A DNA stretch of 64,000 nucleotides from NCBI RefSeq assembly GCF_025698545.1, contig NC_068565.1, forward strand, positions 7,192,001 to 7,256,000. Direction: 5' to 3'. The translations under genes and the position numbers were made by a program. Under the pieces are notes generated by a model. It searched no databases. It was given only the letters and a program-made list of their open reading frames with translations, and was not told the origin of the DNA. Of the stretch, positions 37,601 through 49,231 are shown one piece after another; positions within the stretch are counted from its first letter, which is position 1, and each line of letters starts with the position of its first letter. Origin of the DNA: Gossypium raimondii (lineage: Eukaryota; Streptophyta; Magnoliopsida; Malvales; Malvaceae).

Positions 37601-38552
37601 TGCAGCCTTGATCTTGGTAATATATATACCATTTTGCGATTTAATGGAATTATATTCCTCACACTAAGGATATTTTATGTTGCTCTCTAGGTCTTTAACA
37701 TGGATGGAAGAAGGTTCATCAATGCTATGTTTTCTAGCGAGAAAGCTCATTCCATCACACATGTAGTTATGAATTTGCCAAATGATGCAGCAGAATTTCT
37801 AGGTAAGTTATCACCTTCCAATGGCTGGAAGTTTTCTTTCACTTGCATCCACTTTCTCGAGTGATTAGACTGTCTTTAGCGTGCTTCATAGTCTTTGAAC
37901 TGCTTACAATATTTAGTTATTTCTCATTGTTTGCCTTAAGCTGTTGTTAACATTCTTTGGGTTGCATGTTAAAGATCAACTAGTTGATGATCGTTGTTGT
38001 TCAAGGAATCACAGATAAGATTGCATCCGTTATGTGATAGAAATTACCATATACTTCAGAAATATCACGGACTTAACTTGGAGCCAAGTCTAGAATGGTA
38101 TTTGATAAGAGTCTTCATGGTGGCTATTGGTTTCACAATCGTGCAAAAATTTAATCGCTTTCTATTTGTTTTGGCCTTTACAAACAGATGCATTCAGGGG
38201 AGTATACAGAAATCAACCTAGAGATAAAGAATTCAACTTCCCAATGATTCATGTTTATGGATTTTCTAAAGCTCGAGATCCTGAGTTTGACTTTCATGAG
38301 GTCTAGTGTCAAAATCTTATAATATTTCTCCATTTAGCCACTACTAGTTCAGTTGCCATTTTTTTCTGTTTCATTTCATTTTGATCTTCATGTTCCTTAC
38401 TAATGCAGCGGATACGAATTGCCTTGCAAGAGGTTGCAGTTAATGTGGATATGCGTAGGGTACGCCTCGTTGCACCTGGAAAATATATGTTGTGTGCATC
38501 ATTTATCCTTCCTAAGAGTGTAGCCTTTTCAGAATGTAGTTTAAATGTATAA
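34680..38552 (+). CDS. TRM5: tRNA (guanine(37)-N1)-methyltransferase, TRM5/Met-10+ family
   Basis: Nine exons: 34680-35483, 35863-35961, 36637-36756, 36873-37039, 37206-37276, 37381-37523, 37691-37802, 38188-38300, 38409-38552. All introns are GT-AG and phases join exactly, giving 590 residues. It should methylate N1 of G37 beside the anticodon using S-adenosylmethionine, which prevents frameshifting. The first about 60 residues are Ser/Arg/Phe-rich with no acidic residue, like an organelle-targeting peptide, so a mitochondrial or plastid isoform is possible. Landmarks: '[19 protein letters not shown]' (about 102-120), a low-complexity Lys/Glu insert (about 195-245), motif I '[15 protein letters not shown]' (422-436), '[11 protein letters not shown]' (from 444), '[11 protein letters not shown]' (NLP at 496-498) and the C-terminal '[19 protein letters not shown]'. 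Codon 34641 is GTG, so the start is ATG 34680 or 34689. It is collinear with Arabidopsis AT4G27340. Confidence 0.93.
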
Positions 38553-39735
38553 ATAGATCAATTTGTAAAACTGTGAATTTCAGATCAAGTTTTGTATTTA
38601 TAAATGCCTTGTTCATTTGTGTGGTAATTATAGTTTTTTTTCACTTATAGGTAAATATTTAATGTTAAAGAGGCTAAAAAACCCCCAAAGGAAAACTGTG
38701 TGCAGTACTACAAACATCTTACAGACACATCTAATAACTTACTGTCCCCATGTCTATGCTTTAGTCCTGTTTATTTGTTTTTTTTTCATATATGCAGTAC
38801 TATAAAAATACCAACAGCAGCTGAGACTGACCTTCTGTATGTAAATGGTAGGCACCCAAATGTTTCATCCCCAAGGTCTCTTTTTTCTTTTGGGAGGGGG
38901 GGGGGGGGGTTCCCTGTTTTGGACGGCTCAGATTAAACCAACCCAACCCTCTGAAACAACCCTGTTGAGAGATCCTGTCCCTCCATAAAATCTTAAAGAA
39001 CCAAAGACAAAATGTTTTTTTCTTTAACTATGTTGGGCAAACTGGTAATAAAAACTTGGAAAGGAGTAATGTGGAGAGAAAGATAACAACAAAGAGCAAC
39101 AAAATCTCAGTTCAGATTGATGGGATCCGAGTAATTATTATTGTTTCTTTTATATGTATATGTATATGTACATGTCTATATGACTGTGGTCCATAAATAA
39201 TGTAGGAGGCATTTTTTGGTTTATGGACAGGGGATTGAAATGGGTGAGAAGGAGGGGATCTTTAGAGCTTTGGTAAGGGTTCCTTTTTTTACCTTAAAGA
39301 GTAAAGGCCTTTCACAAGTTGCATAAAGCTACAACTCACACTTACTCTAACCTTTGGTTCCTTATAGCAACCTTTAAGAAACCCTTTGGGGGTTGAAACC
39401 AAATGCTTCCCCCTACTCTTTCATAAGTAAATACATTCCATCATTTTAATTAAGACTTGTATTAATAGTGTTATCTATTAATTAAACAAAAATATATATT
39501 ATATTTTAATTCCATTGATGGAATTACTTTTTGCATTATTATTTGATATACTAATAAGGGAGTCTTTTTTACTCCAGAAGTGAGCTTAAGAATCTATCAC
39601 GTGTCTCGTTTATTTAGTTTTTATTTTCTTAAATACCCATTAAAGACACATTATGATTTTTTAACCCTATTTGTGGAGTTAAAAACTTCACCACCAATAT
39701 ATCAATTAGCACGATGAATTAAAATACTCGATCAT
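38553..39735. other. 3' flank and intergenic
   Basis: Contains the TRM5 3' UTR and then no recognisable gene. A 14-base run of G lies at 38896-38909 and is a likely spot for sequencing length error. Confidence 0.5.
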
Positions 39736-39739
39736 AATT

Positions 39740-40714
39740 GGGTTTAATTATACTATCGGTCTCTATACTCTTAGCGTAGTTGAAATCTAATCTCTCTACT
39801 ATTAATTCCAAGGATTTAATATATGTATTCTTTTAATTTAACAATTGAAGTCCAATTGATAAGATTATCAAAGCTTTCAATAAATTAGATTACATAACGT
39901 TTTTAAAATAAAGAATGTGTTAGTGTGACCAATTTAACATTACAAGGAAACCATGTAAGCCAGCTTTCACTCTATTTCATTTAAACAATGTCAAAAAATC
40001 TTATAACTCTATATTCAGAATAAAAACTTACAATCTTATGTTTAACATTTTATTTGTTTATGTGACCTTTACACAATATTGATCACTCGAGTAAAATTTT
40101 TTTATTTTAAAAACACCATATAATTCAATTTAACGGAATTCTATAATGGTTCTATTAAGGGTAAACTATAAAAATAATCATTCTTGTTTGTCTCAAATTA
40201 TATTTTAGTCACTTATGTTTGAAATATTACGTTTTAGTTACTTACGTAATCTTTTTGTTACAAACTAGTCACTCTACTGTTAAACTCCGTTACCTCCCTA
40301 ACGAAAGTCCTATGTGGCAGTCAAATGAGTTTTAAACGCCAACTTGAATGTCCAGTTGCTGGGATGAAAATAGGTTTTTAATTAAATAAACTTAATTTGG
40401 ACAGCCACATAGGACATCCAAGTTGGTATTTAAAACCCATTTGGATTGCCACGTAAGACCGCCATTAGGGAGGTAACGGAGCTTAATGGTAGAGTGATCA
40501 CTTCGTAACAAAACGATGATGTAAGTGACTAAAATGTAACATTTCAAACATAAATGACTAAAATGTAGTCTGAGGCAAACAAATGTGACTGTTTTTGTAG
40601 TTTACCTTTCTATTCATTGAACTTCAAGTAAATAAGCTATATTCTAGAGATTAAAATAGAAAGATTAAATTTTAAATGTGTAAAGAATAGAGGGACTGAG
40701 AGGAGAATTTACCC
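39740..40714. mobile_element. Probable MITE interrupted by a second MITE
   Basis: The left edge reads GGGTTTAATTATACTATCGG and the right edge, inverted, GGGTAAATTCTCCTCTCAG, which resembles the termini of the MITE family at 14250 and 48215. The interior is split by the hairpin MITE at 40157-40607. No convincing target duplication was found, so the edges are approximate. Confidence 0.45.
40157..40607. mobile_element. Hairpin MITE (GGGTAAACTA family), 451 bp
   Basis: It begins AAGGGTAAACTATAAAA and ends TTTTTGTAGTTTACCT, and the two halves are inverted copies over almost the whole length ('ACTCCGTTACCTCCCTAACG' on the left, 'TAGGGAGGTAACGGAG' on the right). It is flanked by TTCTATT (40150-40156 and 40608-40614). 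A foldback of this kind can yield small RNAs if transcribed. A related element is at 49232-52757. Confidence 0.8.
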
Positions 40715-43700
40715 TCGTGCGTGATTGGTGATGGAAACCTTTGAACGCTGTATATCTGGGATCAAGAATCAAAATCATATTTTGTCAAAGTGTTTTGGCA
40801 ATGGGATCATGTAGATGTGATGTTGAAAAGAAGGTGCCAAGAAATTAAGGCAGGCAAAAGATAGAAAAGAACCCAAAGATGAGTTTTTTTTACCAAACAC
40901 CATCATTATAAATGGATGAGAAATGATATTTGTGATATTCAAACAACTTGTTTGACCCTTCTTCTTCACAATCCCAACCTTTTTAATGAATGTTTTTAGA
41001 TAAGGTGTCGAAATTGAATGATTTAAATATTGATTTTTCGGTAATTTATTTTAAAATTAATCTTTCAACATCTCTTACTCTAAACTTTATTATAAGGCTA
41101 ATTAGTTGATGGAAAAATGGGGTTAGTTTGATGTCGTTTTCTAAGTTTTTTCAATTGTTATTTATGGTAGAAATTTAAGTATGGGGGTATATACGAATAT
41201 GGTCCCCCATAGTCATGCAAAAGAGGGGGTTACATGGTTAGGGTCATACCCTTGTATATGTAAATCTGTAAGTAAAGCTGCCAATTAGTAGGACACCTCT
41301 GCATATAAATGCCTAAAATCCCCCAAATATAGAGTCCAAGCAGGGCACAATCTGCTTCCCAAACCCCAAGAATCCTTCCATGTCTGCCCAAACCCAGCAA
41401 TCCATTTCCTCTATGTCTAAACCTCAAAAACTTATCCATAATTTTTAAAGAAAAAAATAACAGTCAATACCACACCAGCGAACGTTGTGTTTTTTTTATC
41501 GCAATCGGTGTATATTCATATCGATTTGTTTTTATCAATGCTTTTAAAAAATATGTATTAAATATATACATATAAAAATATTTATAATTAAATAAATGAG
41601 ATTTAATAAATTTTAAATATAAAATATTGACAAATAAAAATCTATCATTCAACAAATCCAAGCTAAACAAGGAGATTCTCCTATTTATGTAACTTTACAA
41701 ATGTTTTTGACTTTATCCATGCATCGGTTGATAGATATGGTTCCTGTTAATACAATCAAAATTGGAGAAAACAAGCTAACAATGTTGTTAGAACCAAAAC
41801 TATTGGTTGAATAAAAGATTAATTGATATGTGAATTCAAATAAATCCAACTTTTAAAAAATCACTCGAAAAATAGGAAAAAACTAGAACATTTTGCACCA
41901 ATAGAATTTACACATGCAAGTTGTAACCCACCTGGTTTGATACGTGCCAAATCTCACCATTGCAGCCGCCTATATCCCATCACCCAAGGTGGCCGTTGAT
42001 GGGACCACCCACCAATGTCCCTTTTAGAAGATTCTTCTTTACTTACCTATATATTTATAAATAATATAAACTTCATCACACCATACATATGCATGCCTAA
42101 GATCTAGAGTACTAGATCAAGGCTTACAAAAAAGACACTCTAGATTAAGACCATTTTTACTTACATGGCAGCTCCTTATTGGTCAATTCCCTTGAGGACC
42201 GTCCTTACAAAATGTTCAGCTTTTGTGTTTTCTTGGGTTGCATTGAATCGCATTGCATTGCATGCAATTTGTGAAAGGGATGGGATGATAATTATCAAAG
42301 ATCTTCAACCAGAATCATATCTGAAAATTACATCTTTGGTTAGTCACGCGGTTTTCATTGCTTTTTTCTTTTTTATTCCTTCTCTTCACTCGTTTTAAGA
42401 GCTCTAACACAATATTTTGGTGCACATGAAAAAAAATTATTATAAAAGGGTTTAGGGATTTTATCAAAAGAAATTTTTAAAAATTGGTTCATGCATCGAT
42501 AGAGTTTTTACGATAATAAACCACAAGTGTCGCATGGTGACTGTTTACCTTGTTTTCTAATTATGTGATCAGGGATTTAATTTTCACTCATGGGAATGAA
42601 TCACATCTATTGATCAATTGCTTACCTCTTCATATAGACCTATGGTGAAGGGGTTAATCACTACTACTAGCAGTGGTTGCCCTAATAGAAACATTCTAGT
42701 ATCAACTTAGTTATGGTATGAAGATGTCTCATTAGTTTTGATTATTATTGGTTTGTAACAACTCAATGGATAAATTTGTTGACACAATTTGAAGTGTGGG
42801 TGAAAGAGAGAGTCTAACACATACAATGGAATAATATATATGATTGGATTATGTTGGAGCTTTTGGGTAGAGTAGTTTTGAAGAGATGAATGCGACACAT
42901 GGGAAATCAAAGAGAATACTTGAAATGTTAGGTGGAAGTTAGTTATTTTTGCAAGGAAAAAGAAGGAAATGCTTTGGGGATAAGAAAGGGGGTTCATCCT
43001 TTAGGACATCACTAAATATAGAATTTATGGGTCTAATACAAATACATATACAGATATCATGTATTTGTAGTTAGTATTTATCCATGGGATCTTATTCTTC
43101 ACAAGTTTCTTTATGATCCAAGAATTGAATGAAACTCCCTTTCTTTTATGAAAATTAATAAGTTAGTTCATTAACAAACATGTGAACTTGAACTACTAGT
43201 TTTTGCTAATTACTAGTTGCATACAAATTGTTGAATTGCTTGTTTTGTTAGTTCATTGCATATAAAATTGTTGAACTACTGGTTTTCGTGTCAAATATGT
43301 AATGGTAAGGTTTAACAATGTTATCCAATTAGATCAATTTTTCAATCTTCATAAAATACGAGAATCAAATTCGATAAACTAAAGTAAAGGGTTTAATTTT
43401 TGTAAAGTAAAAGAAACATCTAATTGAAATCCATCAAACTACTAACAAATTGTTGATATTTACATTATTATTATTATTTTATTGTGATGGGATAACTAAA
43501 ATTGTAATAAAAATTAATTATAGGTGGACTGTTTATTTTAATTGAATCTATGAAATGAACACATAGAATAAAGATATTTTTAGTATCCAACAAGAAAAGG
43601 ATTCTCAATTGAATTAGATATTTGGAAATTGGATCCAATTAAATGAAGACAACATAATTTAATAATTAATAAAAACTAAGGAGAGAAATAATTGAAACAT

Positions 43701-43972
43701 TAATGGCATATCCTAGTACAAATATTTTTATTATTGTGTTCAAACAACAAATTGGGCAACTATAAACTACCACATGGAATAAGCTTTCCAAATATGATAG
43801 AATTAGGCCATCATTGCAACCCTACAACATAGCTAGGCAGATTCACATTGTCATGACCAAATCTTACTCTATGATTGCCCTTACACCTTTTACTTACCAT
43901 CCTTGATTAATATTACATGTATCACATATGCTTTTTTCCGTATTTGAATCAAGAAAATAATATACAAAAATG

Positions 43973-44045
43973 TCAATTGAATCTTAACTCGATTGGTATG
44001 ATTATTTTTGTCAATGCAAGATGACGTAGGTTCGAGTGTGCTGAA
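43973..44045 (+). repeat. Possible SINE head with tRNA-like boxes
   Basis: 'TTAACTCGATTGG' resembles a Pol III A box and 'GGTTCGAGTG' (44029-44038) resembles a B box, about 45 bp apart, as in tRNA-derived SINEs. It does not fold into an obvious tRNA. The 3' end and tail were not identified. Confidence 0.3.
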
Positions 44046-44738
44046 ACGCATTACCCTTCTATTTATGGATTAGAGAGGGACTATGGATAATTTTAAACCA
44101 GATCGGAACACATACTGAGATTTGAACACAAAACACTTAAATTTACCATTTTAACTAATATTTCATTTAAATTTTACATAATTTTTTTATAAGTATATTT
44201 TTATATAATTTTTTAACCTATATCATGAATATGTCATAGTCTAATAAATATTAAATATGACTTAAAAAATACATAAATACAAAATAATTTCACAAATACC
44301 CAAATCTTTCCCTACTATCACAATATCATGCCCATTACATAAATCAATTTGTAATGTAAAACCATTGTACCCCCACAATGTTGTTTGAGAACCCTAATGG
44401 CTTTTGACACTTCAAAATTTTCCCTTTTTTTTTCCCAATATCCTGACCATTAAATCATTGTCATATCATTTTAGATCAAGAAAATTTTTAAATGATTTTG
44501 TTTTTATAGCATTTAAATTTCAGGTTATATTATATTGTAAAGAATCATAAATTATTTAGAAGAAAATTGGGCGGGGGAGGGAAAGAAATTAAATATATTT
44601 TTTGCATGAAAATGAAAAGCCCTAATGTTTGTTTGCTACTTTTGTCTAAACTGACACTCCCCAACTACTTAAACGGAGTTGTAATGTCCTTTGTGTTTCA
44701 GATCATGTCCCCGGTATAATCAGTTGCCCTCAGTGCAT

Positions 44739-44748
44739 GACACGTGTC
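44739..44748. promoter_or_regulatory. Palindromic G-box upstream of the SPL-like gene
   Basis: GACACGTGTC is a perfect 10-bp palindrome with the CACGTG core at 44741-44746, about 490 bp before the TATA box. Such sites bind bHLH and bZIP factors. Its use here is inferred. Confidence 0.45.
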
Positions 44749-45228
44749 TCTAGGTACTATATTATTGAACTCCATGCTCACTCTCTCTTATGCGCGTGTT
44801 GCAATACTCCATTACAGGACACGCTTTTGTACTACACGCGCGTTTAGATGGATTTGCTTTTGGATTTTGGTTTTGCATAGGGATTGGTGTTCTTTGGCTG
44901 GAATTTGCTATTCCTCGGGCTGGTTTTACTGATTCCAGGGATGAATTCTTTTTGTCCTTTTTTTAATAAAAAAAGTTATTGGATCAACAAAGAAATTTAT
45001 GAAAAATCAATGATTTTTTTTTCAAATTTTATGTATTTATCATTTTCTAAATTATTTTTTAATATATTATGTGGTGAAGATTTTAGAATTGATAAAAACA
45101 AAATAAAAACCTGGGGAAAAAAATACAAGAACATGTACCTTGTTATCTGTTTTTTTAATGAAAACTTTATTTTTAATTGCAATAAATTGATGTCTAAGGA
45201 AAATCCAAATCTTTCAGAACCCTCTGTC

Positions 45229-45235
45229 TATAAAA
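45229..45235 (+). promoter_or_regulatory. TATA box of the SPL-like gene
   Basis: TATAAAA lies 137 bp before the start codon and is followed by a leader with a CT-rich run (about 45299-45328), a common arrangement in plant genes. Confidence 0.6.
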
Positions 45236-45365
45236 TCCCCGTTCTTTTGATCATCAAGCAAAAGCCAAAGACAGGGAAAGAAAAGAAAAAAAAAAAAACT
45301 CTCTTGTCTCTCTTTCTCTCTCTTTTTGATTTAAGCTAAAAACATATCAAAACCCTTCTTTTTTA

Positions 45366-46902
45366 ATGGCTACTTCACTTACACTCTTGACTCCAAACAC
45401 TGATAACCCAACAACAAAACCCATGGAAGATGAAGCTAAACCTGCCATGGAGTTTGTGAAGAGCAACAAAGGAAGGAAATCAAGTGGGAAAGGTCCATAC
45501 CAAAAGAAACAGCCTCAAAGAGGTATGGGAGTGGCCCAACTTGAACGTTTGAGGAAAATGAGTGAAACAAGGACCACAACGACAATAAACCAGTTCGGTT
45601 GTGAAGCTATGGGAGCTAGTAATGTGCCTGTCCTGCATGGTGTAGCAAACTATGGTGTTCCCCCCATGATGATCAATGGTGGAAGTGGGGGGTTATGGGG
45701 TTGGGGGGCTGACACAGATGGTTTGATGATGCAAAGAGTTGTTGGTAATGGAGGGTTTGGTGGGTTTAATAGTCAGGTTTTGGTTGGAAATCCTGGTAAT
45801 GTTCAGGTTGGTTGTGCTGCTGCTAGTGTTGTGGAGGCTTCTAAAGAGCTCTCTTCAATGCCAAAGTTCCAGCATTGCAAGCCTGAGCATTGTGATCTTT
45901 GCTTTAAGGTCTAGCTTTTACCCCTTTTTTTTTCAAAGCTTCTTAATTTGCAAGTTTTGTGCTTTGGGTTTTGTTTGCTTGTTTTAAGTATTGTGCTTTT
46001 GGTTTTTGGTGATGTTTTGTTTTTGTTTCTAATAAAATGTAGGAAATGTGAAGTAAAAAGATGATATAGTTGAACAGGTCGTAATATTGTTGATTCTGAT
46101 ATTTATTTCTAAATGTTTATGTTTGATTCCTGAGAAAAAAATGGGGGAAAAAGGAGTTATAAGTTGGAAAGGATTTCTTGATTCCTCCTGTTGGCTTGCT
46201 AGAAAAATATAGCAACGCAGAAAAAAAGAGAGAACTACAATTAGGAGATCATTAGTCTTATGTTTCTTGGGGTTGTATCTAAAAATCACTCAAAATGAAC
46301 CCAAAAGCTAGTCAGTATCTGTCTCAGGTTCTTTCTTTTATATATGACTTCTTTGCCATCTTATTGATCACTTGAATACATGTTGCAGAAGAAGCGTTGC
46401 AATATGGAGAATGGGAAGTTTAATGGAGGTTTATTCAACCAATTTGGACAAGCTTTGCCAAACAAAGGAACTGACTTTCATGGATGGAACCTGGAAAACA
46501 ATCAAAACACAAATGAAGAGATGATGAAGGGATTCAGTGCTAGAGCTGCAAGGAGTGCTTATGCATATGCAGCAGCAGGCCAAATGAACATCAATGAGGT
46601 GATGATGATGACCAATCAAATTGGGTTTTTTTTAATAAAATACCGTTCTTCTTATGGGGTTCTTTGTGTTGTTGTAGACAGTGGATGTTGTGGCGATTCA
46701 CAGGAAAGGAAATTCATTTGGCACTGGAAGTTATGTGATGGAGTATGAATTTTTCCCAGGGAAAAATGGCAGAAACACAGCTTCCAAGGAATGGGAATTT
46801 CCTGAAGAAGCTTCTTCATCAGCAATTACAGTAGGTGGTGAAGCTTCTTATGCTAATAACGCTCCTAATTGTGTTGATCTGTCACTCAAGCTTTCATATT
46901 AG
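45366..46902 (+). CDS. SPL: SPOROCYTELESS/NOZZLE-like EAR-motif transcription adaptor
   Basis: Three exons: 45366-45908, 46389-46598 and 46678-46902, all phase 0 with GT-AG introns, giving 325 residues. It starts 'MATSL' like Arabidopsis SPL/NZZ. Residues 34-65 hold the basic SPL motif ('GKGPYQKKQP', 'RGMGVAQLERLRK'). Cys-rich 'HCDLCFKKKRC' spans the exon 1/2 junction (about 177-186). 'YEFFPGK' is at 274-280, and the protein ends in the EAR motif 'VDLSLKLSY' (317-325), which recruits TOPLESS-type corepressors. The family acts in the nucleus, represses TCP factors and, for SPL itself, is needed for sporocyte formation and ovule patterning. The paralogous SPEAR/TIE proteins share the same motifs; the start, the three-exon structure and its place between TRM5 and the PHOS gene, as in Arabidopsis, favour SPL. 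Gly-rich and Met/Gly-rich linkers (about 100-160) look disordered. Confidence 0.9.
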
Positions 46903-48069
46903 AAGCATACAGGAAAATCTTGGTTTTACTGTTACATTGATTTTGGAGGTGTAATTAATGCTTTTTAAAAAAAAACCAAATTCCAAAATACAGCTTTTAA
47001 AGTTCCTCTTTTGTTGTTACACTTAATTAAAAATATATATGGTCACCACTTTTTATTTGAAATGTTGTAGATATCCCACATATTTCTTATGATTAAAAAA
47101 AGTGTACAATCTTGACAGATACAGCAAAATAGTGAAGAAATTAACCAAGTTCAAAGTTTCTGTCTATTCTAAATTCACATTGCCATTGCCATTGCCATTG
47201 CCAAATACATATAGAAGAAGATGTGTAGATTGTAGAGACTGGTATTGTGTATTGCATATGGAAGCACCCAAATATGGTTCATCAGTGATAAAAACCATTA
47301 ACCCTGGCTGTCATTTCACAATCCTAGATATATTGTACTTTTAACTTGGAAAAAAAAAAAACTGAGTTTTACTTGTCTTCAGATTATATATATATATACA
47401 CTAAGGTCTGGGATATATAAATATAGGGTGGAAAGAATTGGCTCAAAACCCTAGCAACTGTCTCTGTCTCTCTTTTAGAATTTTACTTCATTTTTTTTTT
47501 AAATTTAATGTGGTGAAACACAAGGAGGGCATCTCTAGCTTTCTGTTTATGGGAGTGAGCTAATTAAGTACACCTTTTTTAGGGGTTGCTTTGAAAAAGG
47601 TGTAAGCAAAGAGTATAATATATATATATATATAAAAACTGTCACTGTTTCCAGCAAAATTAAAGCAAAAACATTAACTGGAGGATCATCAGAAACTGGC
47701 TGCTACCTACTGCTGTAAGCCTGTAACTGATTAGTGCAGGTATAAAAGTTACAATATGAACTTGAACACAAATAATGTTTTTTTAAGTTAAAAAAGGAAG
47801 ATGGTAAATTATATTTTTTAATATGAAGATGCGGGACGTGGGACTGGTAGTCTCTGATAGTAGCAAAGCTGAGTATTGGAAGCTTTTTTTTTTGGTGTTG
47901 GGGGGGCTAATAATAACTTACTTTTTGATGGGTTTTCTCAATTGTTTTGGTTTAAGAAAACAACAATATCATTAATTCTTCATGGTTGAGAAAATTTGTG
48001 TTTATTTTCTAGGAAAATTTTGAAGGAAAAGAAAATTGAAGGAAATTGCCACCAAAAAGTAAGAAAGTT
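46903..48069. other. 3' flank and intergenic, simple repeats
   Basis: Includes the probable 3' UTR of the SPL-like gene, a fourfold TTGCCA run near 47179-47201 and TA microsatellites near 47385 and 47620. No gene is seen before the tRNA. Confidence 0.5.
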
Positions 48070-48073
48070 AAAA
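48070..48073 (-). terminator. Pol III terminator of tRNA-Ser
   Basis: On the minus strand TTTT follows the discriminator base immediately, a standard Pol III stop. Confidence 0.75.
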
Positions 48074-48155
48074 CGTGGACGGCAGGATTCGAACCTGCGC
48101 GGGCAGAGCCCACATGATTTCTAGTCATGCCCGATAACCACTCCGGCACGTCCAC
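48074..48155 (-). tRNA. tRNA-Ser, anticodon AGA
   Basis: The 82-nt minus-strand sequence folds as a class II tRNA. The acceptor stem GTGGACG pairs with CGTCCAC, with discriminator G. The anticodon stem CATGA/TCATG encloses loop CTAGAAA, so the anticodon is AGA (read as IGA, decoding UCN). A long variable arm (TGGGCTCTGCCCG) is diagnostic for serine. The internal B box GGTTCGAATCC is intact (48085-48095). No intron and no encoded CCA are present, as expected for a nuclear plant tRNA gene. It looks functional. Confidence 0.96.
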
Positions 48156-48214
48156 GAGTTTGATGTGCTTGGAGTAGAATGTTTCTCTTAATCATTTTTA
48201 CAGTGTTATATTTT

Positions 48215-48743
48215 GGTTAAATTCTGCTATTAGTCCTTGTACTTTAATTAGATCAATTTTAGTCCTCTACTTTTCAAATTGGTCAAATTTACTCATTGTA
48301 CTTTTCAAATTATGAAATTTCAATCATGACCCAAGTAGTAGCAATTAAATCCGTTTGGTTAAATTCAATTGTTAACCATGTACCATGCATACATTTGTAG
48401 ATTTAACCCATAGTCTCCGACTAGATCATTTTAAGTCCATATACTTTTCAAATTTTAAAATTTTAATATTGACACAAATGATAGTCGTCAATCCATTAAT
48501 TAAAATGTTAGTGAGTAATATGTGGAAAGAACAAGCTAATATGGCCTTACACATATGATATGTTTTGTTGCATCAAATTTTGGAAACATCATAATTTAAT
48601 TGAACGAATTTAACAGTTATCGTTTGGTGAGAACTGAAATTTTAAAATTAAAAAAGTACAGGGACTAAAAATGACCAAATTAAAGTACATGGACTAAATC
48701 CACAACTTTCACAAAATAAAAGGACTAATAGCATAATTCAACC
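48215..48743. mobile_element. Mutator-type MITE (GGTTAAATTCTGC family)
   Basis: It starts GGTTAAATTCTGCTATTAG and ends CTAATAGCATAATTCAACC, an imperfect terminal inverted repeat. Flanks are TATATTTT (48207-48214) and TATGTTTT (48744-48751), a duplication with one mismatch. It is the same family as 14250-14593 and contains internal inverted 'TAGTCCTTGTACTTT'-like arms. It lies about 60 bp upstream of the tRNA-Ser gene. Confidence 0.75.
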
Positions 48744-48780
48744 TATGTTTTCCTTGGGAAACGAAGGTCACTTTTTTTAA

Positions 48781-49145
48781 GGGATAAATATCAAAATTAT
48801 ACATGAATTTTGACCCAATGTGTAATTTGATATACAAGAATTGATTTTGTGTAGTTATACACATTAAACTTTGATTTTAGTTCAATTGTACATATAAAAC
48901 TTAGATTTTGATTCAATTGTACACATTTACGAAACGAGCACATCAATTTATTTTCATTTTATATTAGTATAAATTTGTGTATGTAACATGTAAACACAAA
49001 ATGATATTGTATCAATGATGATGCTAGTAGTTTATGAAAATTGAATCAAACCAAAATGTCATTGTATAAAATTATACAAAATCAAAATCCATGTATAACA
49101 TTACATATTGAACCAAAAATCATATGTAATTTTGAGATATATCCA
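48781..49145. mobile_element. MITE with 9-bp target duplication, 365 bp
   Basis: The left end GGGATAAATATCAAAATTAT and the inverted right end TGGATATATCTCAAAATTAC pair well. TTTTTTTAA (48772-48780) and ATTTTTTAA (49146-49154) flank it with one mismatch. It has no coding region. Confidence 0.7.
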
Positions 49146-49231
49146 ATTTTTTAATGAATGATATTTCATATGATAACTAAGAAATCTCTTTGATTCCCAA
49201 AATTTAGATATTACTTTTTAATGTAAATTTA

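Larger units (their letters stand above)
40715..45228. other. Long intergenic region upstream of the SPL-like gene
   Basis: No gene with support was found in these 4.5 kb. A 77-codon ATG ORF at 42165-42398 starts 'MAAPYWSIPLRTVL' and has a hydrophobic C-terminus, but it lacks homology I recognise and may be chance. A tRNA-like, SINE-type stretch is near 43973-44045. The sequence from about 44640 is likely the promoter of the next gene. Confidence 0.45.

Noticed and set aside
41230-41439. 69-codon minus-strand ORF checked as a possible microRNA precursor or small protein
   Set aside because: No hairpin arm matching a conserved plant miRNA that I know and no domain.
42165-42398. 77-codon ORF beginning MAAPYWSIPL
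   Set aside because: ATG start and hydrophobic tail, but no recognised homology, splice context or promoter; mentioned only within the intergenic entry.
39130-45365. Scan for conserved plant microRNA sequences (miR156, 159, 160, 166, 167, 169, 172, 319, 396, 398)
   Set aside because: No match found by eye.
45739-45987. 82-codon ORF overlapping the SPL-like exon 1
   Set aside because: Out-of-frame shadow of the Gly/Val-rich coding region.
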